Positions 8,114-16,706 of a stretch of DNA of 64,000 nt are shown piece by piece. Each line of letters begins with the position of its first letter. Positions within the stretch are counted from its first letter, which is position 1. The translations under genes and the position numbers were made by a program. The notes beneath the pieces were generated by a model. It searched no databases. It was not told the origin of the DNA and worked only from the letters and a program-made list of their open reading frames with translations. This DNA is from an uncultured Collinsella sp. (GTDB lineage: Bacteria > Actinomycetota > Coriobacteriia > Coriobacteriales > Coriobacteriaceae): assembly GCA_900542825.1 (NCBI GenBank), contig UQOY01000003.1:62001-126000 (forward strand), given 5' to 3'.

Positions 8114-9094
8114 CTAGACCGTCTGGAGCTTCTCGACCTCGTCGAGGTTCTCGGTCAGGCGCGCCGCAAAGGTCGAAAGCGGGTGCGGGTGCGTATCAAA
8201 CTCGTAGGCCGTCTCGGTGGAATGGATCACGGTACCGACGCCGGCATCGGTCAGCAGCTCAAGCAGCAGCGAATGCGGCGTGGTACCGTTAATGATGTGG
8301 GCGCGGAATACGCCACCGGCAAGCGCATCGACGGCCGCGCGCAGCTTGGGAATCATGCCCTTATCGACCTCCCCGCCATAGAGCATCTCGTTAACCTCGT
8401 CGAGCGTTAGGTTGGAGATAAGCGAGTCCTTGTTGCTAAAGTCCTTGTACAGACCGTCGACGTCAGTCAAAAAGATCGCCTTATGCGCGTGGAACGCCGC
8501 GGCAACGGCACCGGCGGCGGTATCGGCGTTGATGTTGAAGAAGCCGCCGTCCTCCCCTGCCGCGACGGTAGCGATGACGGGGATGTACTCGCTATCGAGC
8601 AAGCGCTCGATATAGTCGGTGTTGACGTGCGTCACTTTGCCCACGCGACCGAGCTCGGGGTCGAGCGGCTCGGCGATGAGCGTGCCGGCATCGCTGCCCG
8701 ACACGCCTACGGCCAGGTTGCCGTGGTGGTTGATGGCAGCGACCAGCTCCTGGTTGACCTTGCCGCCCAGTACCTCGCGCACGATATCCATAGTTGCCGG
8801 CGTGGTCACGCGCTGGCCGTTCTTAAACTCGACGGGGATGTCGTAGTGGCTAAGCGCCTCGTTGATGGCCTTGCCGCCACCGTGCACGATAACAGGGCGC
8901 ATGCCGATGATCTTGAGCAGCACGATGTCGCTCATCACGTCGCGGCGCAGCTGCTCATCAACCATGGCGGCTCCGCCATATTTGATAACAACCGTCTTGC
9001 CGGTCAGGTTCTTAATCCACGGCAGCGCTTCGAACAGCAGCTGCGCGGTTGCTTCGTTGGATTCGCTCGAACGACAATCGCGTGCGAATTTCAT
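8114..9094 (-). CDS. argB: Acetylglutamate kinase
   Basis: Phosphorylates N-acetylglutamate, the second step of arginine synthesis and usually the feedback-controlled one. It has 326 residues. The amino-acid kinase fold shows VIKYGGAAM at about 36-44, VIVHGGG, the GVSGSDAGTL segment and NADTAAGAVAAA. The N-terminal extension before VVIKYGG is about 35 residues, as in arginine-sensitive hexameric enzymes (inference). It lies between argJ (81-nt gap) and argD (69-nt gap). Confidence 0.95.
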   Translation of the reverse strand: MKFARDCRSSESNEATAQLLFEALPWIKNLTGKTVVIKYGGAAMVDEQLRRDVMSDIVLLKIIGMRPVIVHGGGKAINEALSHYDIPVEFKNGQRVTTPATMDIVREVLGGKVNQELVAAINHHGNLAVGVSGSDAGTLIAEPLDPELGRVGKVTHVNTDYIERLLDSEYIPVIATVAAGEDGGFFNINADTAAGAVAAAFHAHKAIFLTDVDGLYKDFSNKDSLISNLTLDEVNEMLYGGEVDKGMIPKLRAAVDALAGGVFRAHIINGTTPHSLLLELLTDAGVGTVIHSTETAYEFDTHPHPLSTFAARLTENLDEVEKLQTV

Positions 9095-9175
9095 AATCTG
9101 CCTCGTCTTTCATATCGTTATCGCGCCGTGCTCCGCTGTCCGCAATCGCGGCAAGATGCGCAGCGTGCCTGGAAT

Positions 9176-10444
9176 CTAGGAACGGTAGTCGCCGTTGATG
9201 GAGATGTACTCATGCGTGAGGTCGCAGGTCCACACGGTCGTTGCCGCGTCGCCTGCGCCCAGGTCGGCCGAGATCACGATCTCGGGCGCCTCGAAACGTC
9301 GTAGAGCCTCGTCCTCGTCAAAGGGAACAGTCAGACCATCGCGACAGACAGGCATGCCCATCATGTCGATGGAAACGTCTTCCTGATTAAACTTCACGCC
9401 GCACTTGCCAAGCGCCATAGCAACGCGGCCCCAGTTGCAGTCGTGGCCGGCGATGCAAGTCTTAACGAGCGGCGAGTTGGCAACGGCACGGGCGGCGATA
9501 TCGGCCTCCTCGTCGTTCACGGCGCCGGTAACGTTGACCGTAACAAGCTTGGATGCACCCTCGCCGTCGGCGGCGATATTGCGCGCCAGGCTCTCGCACA
9601 CCTCATGCACGGCATATGCCAACTCGTCGAAGGCATCGGAGCCCTCGACGATAGGCTCGGCATCTGCGGCAGCGGCGCCCGAGGCAAGCATGATGCAGGT
9701 GTCGTTGGTCGAGGTGTCGGAATCGACCGTTACCTTGTTAAAGGTCTGCTTGACAGTCGAGAGCAGCAGGGCATGAAGTGCCGCAGGCTCGACGGGGGCA
9801 TCGGTGGTGATAACTGCGATCATGGTGGCCATGTTGGGCATGATCATGCCCGAGCCCTTGCACATTCCGCCTACCGTATAGACATTGCCCGCATGACCCG
9901 CAGCCTCACTGACGTAGGATACGGCGTACTCCTTGGAATGCGTGTCGGTCGTCATGATGGCGCGAGCGGCATCGGCGCCACCGTGGGCGGAGAGCGCCTC
10001 GTAGGCAGCAGGAATGGCGGTCTCAAACGTGTCGATCGGCAGAATCTGGCCGATCACGCCCGTGGAGGCAACCAGGATCTGCTGAGGTTCGCAGCCGATG
10101 ACCTGCGATGCGATGCTGCACGTCTCGCGCGCGCATGCAAGGCCGGTCTCACCCGTGGCGGCGTTGGCATTGCCAGAGTTGACCGAAACGCCGGCGATGA
10201 TACCGTAGCCCTTGTCGGCACCGCCCAGGTTGGCACGGCTCACCTGCACGGGCGCCGCGCAAAAGCGATTGGTGGTAAACACGCCGGCACCGGGACAGGG
10301 TTTATCGGGCACGACGAGCGCGTAATCCAGGCGCTCGGGATTCTTGCGGAACCCAGCGTGGATGCCTGCGGCTTTAAAACCAGCCGCAGCCGTAACGCCA
10401 CCCTTGACGGCGCGAATCTTGATATCAAACAGCTCGGTATTCAT
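9176..10444 (-). CDS. argJ: Bifunctional ornithine acetyltransferase / N-acetylglutamate synthase
   Basis: Transfers the acetyl group from N-acetylornithine to glutamate, making the arginine pathway cyclic. The protein has 422 residues. The autoprocessing site is intact: KGSGMIMPNMATMI, where cleavage before the Thr of the ATM motif yields alpha and beta chains. It ends with the typical C-terminal segment (YISINGDYRS). No argA or argE is visible nearby, consistent with the cyclic route. Whether it is bifunctional or ornithine-specific cannot be told from sequence alone. Confidence 0.95.
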   Translation of the reverse strand: MNTELFDIKIRAVKGGVTAAAGFKAAGIHAGFRKNPERLDYALVVPDKPCPGAGVFTTNRFCAAPVQVSRANLGGADKGYGIIAGVSVNSGNANAATGETGLACARETCSIASQVIGCEPQQILVASTGVIGQILPIDTFETAIPAAYEALSAHGGADAARAIMTTDTHSKEYAVSYVSEAAGHAGNVYTVGGMCKGSGMIMPNMATMIAVITTDAPVEPAALHALLLSTVKQTFNKVTVDSDTSTNDTCIMLASGAAAADAEPIVEGSDAFDELAYAVHEVCESLARNIAADGEGASKLVTVNVTGAVNDEEADIAARAVANSPLVKTCIAGHDCNWGRVAMALGKCGVKFNQEDVSIDMMGMPVCRDGLTVPFDEDEALRRFEAPEIVISADLGAGDAATTVWTCDLTHEYISINGDYRS

Positions 10445-10578
10445 CGTCTTTATGACTCCTTATGTCAAACAAAAAACGGACATCGGTTGGTGCGCCATGC
10501 CAGTCGTGATCATGAGACCAGCTTAAAAGTGGCGCCCCACTCGATGCCCGACTACCAAATCGTTAACAATCGAATGTG

Positions 10579-11649
10579 CTACACCGGGCACGCCACTGTG
10601 GGCAAGCCTCGTCGCTCCTCAAAGCCAAAGACGATATTGGCGCACTGGACCGCTTGGCCCGCAGCGCCCTTGCACAGATTGTCGATGGCGCCCGTCGCCA
10701 CCAGCACGCCCGCGCGCTTGTTGAGCGCGAGGCCAATCTGGGCAGCGTTGGTGCCGACGACCGAAGCCGTCTTGGGCTGCTGGCCGGCATCGAGCACGCG
10801 CACAAAGGTGCAACCGGCATAGAACTGCTTGTAATAGTCGACAACGTCCTCAAGAGCCAAGGAGTCGATGGCCTGCAGCGCGAGCGGCATCGTCACCGTG
10901 GAGAGCAGACCACGCTTGAGCGGTGCCAGGTGCGGGGTAAAGACGACGCGATCGGTCAGGCCAAGGATTTGCTCGATTTCGGGCGTGTGACGATGTTTAC
11001 CCACGCCGTAGGCCTCCAAGTTCTCGTCGGCGCTGCAAAAATGGGTGCGGGCGTTGCAGGACTTACCGGCACCAGTCACGCCGCTAATGGCATCGACAAT
11101 CACGGGGCCGTTCTCGGCCACCCAGCCCGCACGCACGGCAGGAGCGGCAGCAAGGCTCGTTGCGGTGGGATAGCAGCCGGCGCAGGCGACCAACACGGGC
11201 CTGCCAGCGGCATGGCTGGAAGCAGCGGTCTCTAAGTCCTGACAGAACAGCTCGGGCAGGCCAAAAGCGCGGGTCTTGAGCAACTCGGGGCTCGTATGCT
11301 CGGCGGCATACCATGTCTCAAAGACAGACGCGTCGCTCAGACGGTAATCGGCCGAAAGATCAAAGCAGGAGACGCCCGATGCAAGCAGCGCGGGCACCTG
11401 TGCCATGGCAGCCGTGTGCGGCACGGCAAGAAAAACCGCATCGCAGCTCTTGAGCTCGGGGGCGTCATGCGTGGTGAAAACCAGATCGCTCACGCCAGCA
11501 AAGCTCGGATATACCGCGGACAGCGGCTGGCCGGCATCGGCGTTGGACGTAATGGCAACAAGTTCAAACTCGGGATGGCCGAGCACGAGGCGAATGAGCT
11601 CGGCTCCGGCATATCCAGCCGCGCCGACGATTCCAACCTTCAAAGACAT
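10579..11649 (-). CDS. argC: N-acetyl-gamma-glutamyl-phosphate reductase
   Basis: NADPH-dependent reduction of N-acetylglutamyl phosphate to the semialdehyde. It has 356 residues with the N-terminal nucleotide-binding GIVGAAGYAGAELIRLV and the catalytic Cys in CAGCYPTA near residue 157. Start at 11649 with AAGGAG 6 nt upstream. First gene of the arginine operon, 134 nt before argJ. An ArgR-box-like palindrome lies about 100 nt upstream. Confidence 0.95.
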   Translation of the reverse strand: MSLKVGIVGAAGYAGAELIRLVLGHPEFELVAITSNADAGQPLSAVYPSFAGVSDLVFTTHDAPELKSCDAVFLAVPHTAAMAQVPALLASGVSCFDLSADYRLSDASVFETWYAAEHTSPELLKTRAFGLPELFCQDLETAASSHAAGRPVLVACAGCYPTATSLAAAPAVRAGWVAENGPVIVDAISGVTGAGKSCNARTHFCSADENLEAYGVGKHRHTPEIEQILGLTDRVVFTPHLAPLKRGLLSTVTMPLALQAIDSLALEDVVDYYKQFYAGCTFVRVLDAGQQPKTASVVGTNAAQIGLALNKRAGVLVATGAIDNLCKGAAGQAVQCANIVFGFEERRGLPTVACPV

Positions 11650-11751
11650 ATCAGACTCCTTGTCTGCGATTTATGCACCGATGCGCATTTCGCAGCGGTC
11701 GTTATGAAGTGGGTTGAAACTTTAGCACCAAAAGATGCATTAACACGTAAA

Positions 11752-11773
11752 TGGCTTGCATATTCATGCATCG
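11752..11773 (-). promoter_or_regulatory. Candidate ArgR operator upstream of argC
   Basis: The palindrome GCATGAATATGC (minus strand) lies about 108-121 nt before the argC start, with a further TGCAT half-site 20 nt closer. It resembles the CATGAAT...ATTCA-type ARG box. No argR gene is in the window. Confidence 0.4.
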
Positions 11774-11815
11774 AAACATTCCCGACACATTCGCTTGAAG
11801 GAATTGACAAATAGA

Positions 11816-11869
11816 GCGGGCCCCGTATTGACCGACGCTCCTAACGGCGCCGGGCAATACGGGGCCCGC
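11816..11869 (-). terminator. Long-stem terminator after the PPOX genes
   Basis: A perfect 15-bp stem (11816-11830 with 11855-11869) has a 24-nt GC-rich loop. On the minus strand it is followed by TCTATTTGT. It lies 37 nt after the stop at 11907 and separates the FMN-riboswitch operon from the arginine operon. Confidence 0.6.
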
Positions 11870-11906
11870 CCATGCGAAAACCAAGTTGTTAGGATGAGCC
11901 GGTTGG

Positions 11907-12317
11907 CTAGAGCTCGACCGGCACCCATTCGTCGTGATTGCAGATAAAAGCCTCGGGATCCTCGACGCTAAAGAAGACGAGCGTGGGGTCGTTAGGCCCC
12001 TCATAGTGCTCGCCCAGGCGCTCTAGATGCTTCCACCCGGCTTCGCGCATTTCGTCTAAAGCCCGGTCATCCAAGCCGGCACGCCCGCGCAAGATGAGCC
12101 AGCCATGGCCCGGCCACCAACTCGTGGCCTCAAAGCGCTGGTTTTGCAGCAGCTCCTGCCACACATCTTTGGTGCGCGCCGTTACAAACCACAGCTTGCC
12201 GTCCTGAATCTGTGCAAACGAGAACGGACGCACATGCGGCTGCCCGCCCACGCTCGTCGCCAGATACCACGCCGGCACCGACGTCAGATACTCCAGCACC
12301 GTATTCAATCCGTCCAC
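11907..12317 (-). CDS. PPOX-fold flavin-binding family protein, copy 2
   Basis: Small split-barrel protein of the pyridoxamine 5'-phosphate oxidase superfamily, 136 residues. Typical features are PAWYLATSVGGQPHVRPFSF, the DGKLWFVTARTKDVW strand and a GHGWLILRGRA strand. GTG at 12317 is chosen as start because a full AGGAGG lies 4 nt upstream; the frame runs to a TTG at 12362 without a ribosome site. It is clearly paralogous to the upstream gene 12372-12818 (54-nt gap). The cofactor is probably FMN; the substrate is unknown. Last gene of the riboflavin-transporter transcript. Confidence 0.75.
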   Translation of the reverse strand: MDGLNTVLEYLTSVPAWYLATSVGGQPHVRPFSFAQIQDGKLWFVTARTKDVWQELLQNQRFEATSWWPGHGWLILRGRAGLDDRALDEMREAGWKHLERLGEHYEGPNDPTLVFFSVEDPEAFICNHDEWVPVEL

Positions 12318-12371
12318 GTTTCCTCCTGTCGCCTGACCAGTCTTTTTGGAATGGGTAGTCAATTTGGGAAA

Positions 12372-12818
12372 TTAGAGCTCGAGGCGCTCTTCGCTGCCGT
12401 CGATATCGCAGAACCGTGCGGCGATGTTGCGGACCGAGAAGAATGCAAGGCGGCCATCGTTGGCGCTATCGTGTTGCTCGCCAATGCCCACCATGTGCTT
12501 AAAGCCCGCTTGGCGCACCTTGTCGCTCACGAATGCATCGTCCTCGAGCGCGGCCTCGCCAGTTAACACGATCCAGCACTCCCCCGGCTTCCAGCCCGAT
12601 ACCTCAAACTTGGGATTCGCGCTCAACTCCGCCCACACGTCCTTGTCGCGCGACGTGCAAAACCACAGCTTGCCATCATCGACCATGGCAAACGAAAACG
12701 GCCTCACGCGGGGCTGATGCCCGTCGCTCGCATCGGTCGTGGCAAGATACCACGCCGGAATGCGCCTGAGATACGAGCAGGCGCGCTCGAGCTGAGCCGT
12801 GCGATCGGTGTCGGTCAT
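12372..12818 (-). CDS. PPOX-fold flavin-binding family protein, copy 1
   Basis: A 148-residue split-barrel protein: IPAWYLATTDASDG, RVRPFSFAMVDDGKLWFC, TSRDKDVWAEL and a GECWIVLTGEA strand match the tandem copy downstream. It begins only 30 nt after the ecfT stop with AAAGGGG before its ATG and no terminator between them. That places it in the FMN-riboswitch operon, which suits a flavin-dependent enzyme. A duplication gave rise to the two copies. Function beyond the fold is unknown. Confidence 0.75.
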   Translation of the reverse strand: MTDTDRTAQLERACSYLRRIPAWYLATTDASDGHQPRVRPFSFAMVDDGKLWFCTSRDKDVWAELSANPKFEVSGWKPGECWIVLTGEAALEDDAFVSDKVRQAGFKHMVGIGEQHDSANDGRLAFFSVRNIAARFCDIDGSEERLEL

Positions 12819-12848
12819 AGAGACCCCTTTCTTGCGCTCGAATCGAGC

Positions 12849-13649
12849 TTAGACGAGTTGAAGATTGATAACGACAACGCATGTCACCAGCAGCGCCATC
12901 GCCAGCGCTGCCAGTACATCCCCCCGGCCAAACGCAAGCGCATGCAGACGCGTGCGTCCCTGCTCGCCGTGATAACAGCGCGCATCCATGGCGGCCGAAA
13001 GCGTCTCGGCATGACGGAACACGCCGGTGAACAGCGGAATCGCCACACTGCCGAGCATGCGCACACCGCCGAGCGGACCGCCCGTCACGCGCGCGCCGCG
13101 ACTTGCCTGTGCATCGGCCGTCTGTTTCATCTCGGTGGCAAATTGCGGCATAAACCGCAGCGCGATACCCATAATCATGCCGAGCTCGTGCGCCGGAAGC
13201 CCCACGCGCGCAAATGGTGCGAGCAGACGTTCAAAGCCCGCGGTGAGGTCGAGCGTCGGCGTGGTGAGTGTAATGGCGCTCATGCCGGCCATCATCAACG
13301 TCAGGCGGCACGCCACAAACGCCGCAGAACGCAGCGAGCCCTCGCTCACCTGCAAAAAGCCAAGCTGCCACAGGATGCGGCCACTCTGGTCGGAAAACAG
13401 GTTGAGCACCGCGACCACCACGACAATCGCCAGCAATGGTGCCATCGATGATAGGACCCGGCGCAACGGCACCCGGGCTGCGAGATAGACCAGCACGACA
13501 AAAAATGCGACCGGAACCAGCCCGCAAAAGCTTCCGACGGTGAGCACGGTGATCAGAAATGCGAAACCTAGGAGCAACTTAGTACGCGGATCCAGGCGAT
13601 GCACCGCGCTATCCCCAGGATAGTAGCTGCCAAATGAGAACGCCTCCAT
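12849..13649 (-). CDS. ecfT: Energy-coupling factor transporter membrane protein EcfT
   Basis: Scaffold membrane subunit that links the S component to the ATPases. It has 266 residues with several hydrophobic segments (about 25-60, 65-90, 105-125, 240-260). The RLDPRTKLLLGF start and the conserved cytoplasmic coupling helices (SRGARV segment, then DARCYHGEQGRTR) are present. The start at 13649 overlaps the ATPase stop as TAATG and has AGGAGG upstream; the frame upstream to 13694 lies inside the ATPase gene. Translationally coupled to the ATPase gene. Confidence 0.9.
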   Translation of the reverse strand: MEAFSFGSYYPGDSAVHRLDPRTKLLLGFAFLITVLTVGSFCGLVPVAFFVVLVYLAARVPLRRVLSSMAPLLAIVVVVAVLNLFSDQSGRILWQLGFLQVSEGSLRSAAFVACRLTLMMAGMSAITLTTPTLDLTAGFERLLAPFARVGLPAHELGMIMGIALRFMPQFATEMKQTADAQASRGARVTGGPLGGVRMLGSVAIPLFTGVFRHAETLSAAMDARCYHGEQGRTRLHALAFGRGDVLAALAMALLVTCVVVINLQLV

Positions 13650-15553
13650 TAGCAGCCCTCCTCTCGCGTGGGCGCCTTGGAACCAGCCTGACACGGAACC
13701 CTCAAAGGCACGTCCGCGCAGCCCAGCAGCAAGCCGGCCAACTCGTCGGCTAGCGCCTCAACCGTATAAAGCTTGTCGCAGCGGAGCGGCACACCGGCTT
13801 GCGCAAGCGCCAGCGCCATGCGCTGGGCGGCAGGAACGCCCAGGCCGATCGATTTGAGCTCGTTCGCGCGCGCAAACACCTGCGCGGGCGTTCCCTCGGC
13901 AAACACGGCGCCCTCGTTCATCACAACGATACGGCCACAGCAATTTGCCAGGTCATCCATGCTATGCGAAACCATGACAACAGTCAGGCCCTCGCGATGG
14001 AGTCGATCGATGAGCCCCAGGAAATCCCCGCGCGCAGCCGGATCGAGCCCCGCCATGGGCTCGTCGAGCACCAGCACCTCGGGCTCCATGGCGAGCACGC
14101 CGGCAAACGCCACGCGGCGCTGCTGGCCGCCCGAAAGCTCAAAGGGGTTCTTGTCGCCTATCGCGGCAAGGTCGAGGCCCACGCGCGCAAGCGATGATGC
14201 GACACGGCGTGCAACCTCGTCTTCTGGCAGGCCAAGGTTGCGCGGGCCAAACGCCACGTCCTGCGCCACGGTCTCGGCAAATAGCTGGCGCTCGGGATAC
14301 TGAAACACCACGCCGACCTTGGCCTTAACCGCGGCGGCGTCTTTCTTGCTTGATAGGTCGAGCCCCAGCGCGCAAACGCTTCCCTCCTGCGGACGAATCA
14401 ACCCGTTGAGATGCTGAACCAGCGTCGATTTACCCGAGCCGGTATGACCCGCCAATCCCAGAAACTCGCCGCGGCGCACCGTCAGCGAAACATCACGTAG
14501 CGCCCAGGGGCTGTTTGGATCGTTGCCCCAAAGAGCTTGTTTGCTCGATGCGTCCGCAGTGGTCGAGCGCTTGCGCCATCGACGGCGCTCGCGGGCGCTC
14601 AGCGAGTAACTATGCGAGAGGTGCGAAATCTCGATAACGGGCTCCGACGCGGCTATCCCGTCGGCCGCAGAGGATCCATTGTCAAGCACATGAGAATCGG
14701 ATGCGGAAGGCTGCCCTGCGATGTCCGTCCCGCTCCGCTCGGCATAAGCCTGTGCAATCTCGGCGACCATATCTGCCTCGCGCACCTGCGCGCAAACGGA
14801 AACGCCCTTCTCACGAAGTGCCCTACCTAGGCAGCACGACACCGGCATATCCAGGTTGAGCTGCGCAAGTTCGTCCGCCCGCGTCAAGATTTCCTCGGGC
14901 TTACCGAGCATGGCAACGCGACCCGCCTGAAACACCGCGACACGATCGGCCTCGGCGGCCTCTTCCATAAAGTGCGTAATCATCACGATGGTCATGCCAC
15001 GATTGTGCAACGCGTGGCAAGCCTTCATGAGGCCCTTGCGTCCACGTGGATCGAGCATCGAAGAAGCCTCATCCAAAATGAGCACGCGCGGCTCCATGGC
15101 GAGCACGCCGGCAAGCGCCACGCGCTGCTTTTGGCCGCCCGAAAGCGCATGGGTCTCGTGACGCTCAAAGCCCACCAGGCCCACACCCTTCAGCGCCTCG
15201 CGTACGCGCCGCGCAATTTGCGCCGATGGCACGCCAAGGTTTTCGGGACCAAACGCAACGTCATCTTCGACAAGCGTTGCTACCAGCTGATCGTCGGGAT
15301 TCTGGAACACCATGCCTGCGGTCGAACGAATGTCGTAAACCAGCTCGGGATCGGACGCATCCATGCCGTTGATGCGTACCGTGCCCGCATCGGGCTGCAG
15401 CAGCGCATTCAGATGCTTGGCAAACGTCGACTTACCCGACCCATTGCCACCGAGGATGCAGAAAAACTCGCCGTCCTCGATGTTTAGATCGACGCCGTCG
15501 AGTGCCGGTGCGGCACCGTCATAGCTAAAGGAAACGCCCCGACACTCAATCAT
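13649..15553 (-). CDS. Fused double-ATPase of ECF transporter (EcfA1-EcfA2)
   Basis: Drives uptake by the ECF transporter. It has 634 residues with two complete ABC domains. Domain 1 (about 1-270) has GGNGSGKST, LSGGQKQRVALAG and LILDEASSMLDP. Domain 2 (about 305-600) has GHTGSGKST, LSGGQQRRVAFAG and LVLDEPMAGLDP. A polar linker of about 40 residues joins them. Most organisms encode the two ATPases separately. In domain 1 the residues after the Walker B Glu are ASS, not the usual PT or PM. Start overlaps the S-component stop (ATGA). Confidence 0.92.
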   Translation of the reverse strand: MIECRGVSFSYDGAAPALDGVDLNIEDGEFFCILGGNGSGKSTFAKHLNALLQPDAGTVRINGMDASDPELVYDIRSTAGMVFQNPDDQLVATLVEDDVAFGPENLGVPSAQIARRVREALKGVGLVGFERHETHALSGGQKQRVALAGVLAMEPRVLILDEASSMLDPRGRKGLMKACHALHNRGMTIVMITHFMEEAAEADRVAVFQAGRVAMLGKPEEILTRADELAQLNLDMPVSCCLGRALREKGVSVCAQVREADMVAEIAQAYAERSGTDIAGQPSASDSHVLDNGSSAADGIAASEPVIEISHLSHSYSLSARERRRWRKRSTTADASSKQALWGNDPNSPWALRDVSLTVRRGEFLGLAGHTGSGKSTLVQHLNGLIRPQEGSVCALGLDLSSKKDAAAVKAKVGVVFQYPERQLFAETVAQDVAFGPRNLGLPEDEVARRVASSLARVGLDLAAIGDKNPFELSGGQQRRVAFAGVLAMEPEVLVLDEPMAGLDPAARGDFLGLIDRLHREGLTVVMVSHSMDDLANCCGRIVVMNEGAVFAEGTPAQVFARANELKSIGLGVPAAQRMALALAQAGVPLRCDKLYTVEALADELAGLLLGCADVPLRVPCQAGSKAPTREEGC

Positions 15554-16140
15554 GCGCGGCCTTTGACCTGGTCCTTTTTAGGCGTGATGAGGTTGGAGAC
15601 CGCCTTATACACCGCAAGCGTCAATACCGAGTTAAGCACGGTCTTGATAAGGTTGAACGGCAGCACGGCAGGAATCATAAGCGGGGCGATCACATCGACC
15701 GAGCCATACCAGAACCATACGCCAATGGTAAGGTTTGCGACCATAGACAACGCCGTAGCGGCAATAACGCCGAGCACCAGACCAATCACGGCACCCTTAT
15801 AGGTATGCATCTTCTGATAGACGATAGCCGCGGGCAGAATGTAGCCCAGCGTGGCAACCAGGTTCATAAGCGCACCGACCCAGTCGCCCGTGGTAAGCGC
15901 ATGGATAACAATCGCCATAGCGGCAACAGCGGTGCCGGCACCAGGGCCATACGCAAATCCACACACCATCGCCGGCACCAGCGACGGGTCATACGTCAAA
16001 AACGGCGCCGAAGGAAGGATAGGCAGCTGCACATACATAAACAGGGCGCCCAAGGCGCACATCAACGCCATGGTAACGAGCTGTTTGGTGCTCCACCTAT
16101 TCGTGTTCTCAAAATGGATATGCTGCGACTGTTCAGACAT
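15550..16140 (-). CDS. ribU: ECF transporter S component, probably riboflavin (RibU-like)
   Basis: Membrane substrate-binding subunit of 196 residues with about six hydrophobic segments. The N terminus carries KQLVTMALMCALGALFMYV, which resembles the S-component motif that contacts EcfT. The substrate is inferred as riboflavin because an FMN riboswitch directly precedes the gene and because PSAPFLTYDPS resembles RibU. The start at 16140 (MSEQSQ) has AGGTGA upstream. An in-frame ATG at 16161 lies inside the riboswitch core and is rejected. First gene of the operon. Confidence 0.88.
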   Translation of the reverse strand: MSEQSQHIHFENTNRWSTKQLVTMALMCALGALFMYVQLPILPSAPFLTYDPSLVPAMVCGFAYGPGAGTAVAAMAIVIHALTTGDWVGALMNLVATLGYILPAAIVYQKMHTYKGAVIGLVLGVIAATALSMVANLTIGVWFWYGSVDVIAPLMIPAVLPFNLIKTVLNSVLTLAVYKAVSNLITPKKDQVKGRA

Positions 16141-16151
16141 AAGATCACCTG

Positions 16152-16334
16152 CCTCTTTCATCCGGACTCTAACCGTTGGTACTGGGATTTCACCAGTTCA
16201 GCCTGCATGCGAACCAACACACGCACGGGTCGCGGACTCATCGGCTCAGTCGCAGACACCTCGCCTGCGCCACGGCACCCCTTTGGCACCGCCCGATTTA
16301 CCACCAGTGGGGAATTTCACCCCGCCCTGAAACA
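16152..16334 (-). promoter_or_regulatory. FMN riboswitch (RFN element)
   Basis: The conserved FMN aptamer is plain on the minus strand. It begins TTTCAGGGCGGGGTGAAATT, has CCCCACTGGTGGTAAA next, a GAACTGGTGAAATCCC segment later, and closes with AGAGTCCGGATGAAAGA. The P1 3' strand ends about 10 nt before the AGGTGA ribosome site of the S-component gene, so control is probably at translation initiation. The region between the J/P motifs contains a variable extra arm (about 16225-16295). Confidence 0.95.
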
Positions 16335-16537
16335 GCAATTGCAAGTGTAGCACGAGCAGGTTTTCACGCAAGTATGCCAAGGGTAATTTGTGGCGGGGAC
16401 CAGTTGTCGCAACAACCACATTCCCCATCCATCCCAAAGTAACGCGCCTTTCGCGCAAAGCGCGAAACAGCGAAGGGGACACGTATCCCTATCAACCACA
16501 TCCTTCTCCGCGAGCCGACCTCAAGGCCGTAAACGCA

Positions 16538-16680
16538 GGGAATCCGGGGGCGGGACGGGGCTTCTCTCCGGAACATTCCGCAGGACGCAAAGAGGCTCCG
16601 CAGCGCAAAGCGCGATGCGGAGCCTCTTTGCATGTCCGAGGACGTTCCGGAGAGAAGCCCCGTCCCGCCCCCGGATTCCC
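16538..16680. repeat. Giant hairpin downstream of groEL
   Basis: Perfect 37-bp inverted repeat (16538-16574 with 16644-16680) enclosing a second perfect 16-bp hairpin (16587-16602 with 16616-16631). It begins 26 nt after the groEL stop. There is no T-run, so it is not a classical terminator. The rest of the 372-bp gap (16335-16537) holds short GC-rich palindromes and no credible gene; the small open frames there read through the repeat on both strands. Confidence 0.85.
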
Positions 16681-16706
16681 GGTGGGAGTTCTAGACCTTG
16701 TCGGCC

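Noticed and set aside
16138..16161. Start of the riboflavin transporter S component at 16161
   Set aside because: That ATG is the GGATGAAAGA part of the FMN aptamer; ATG at 16140 has its own AGGTGA site.
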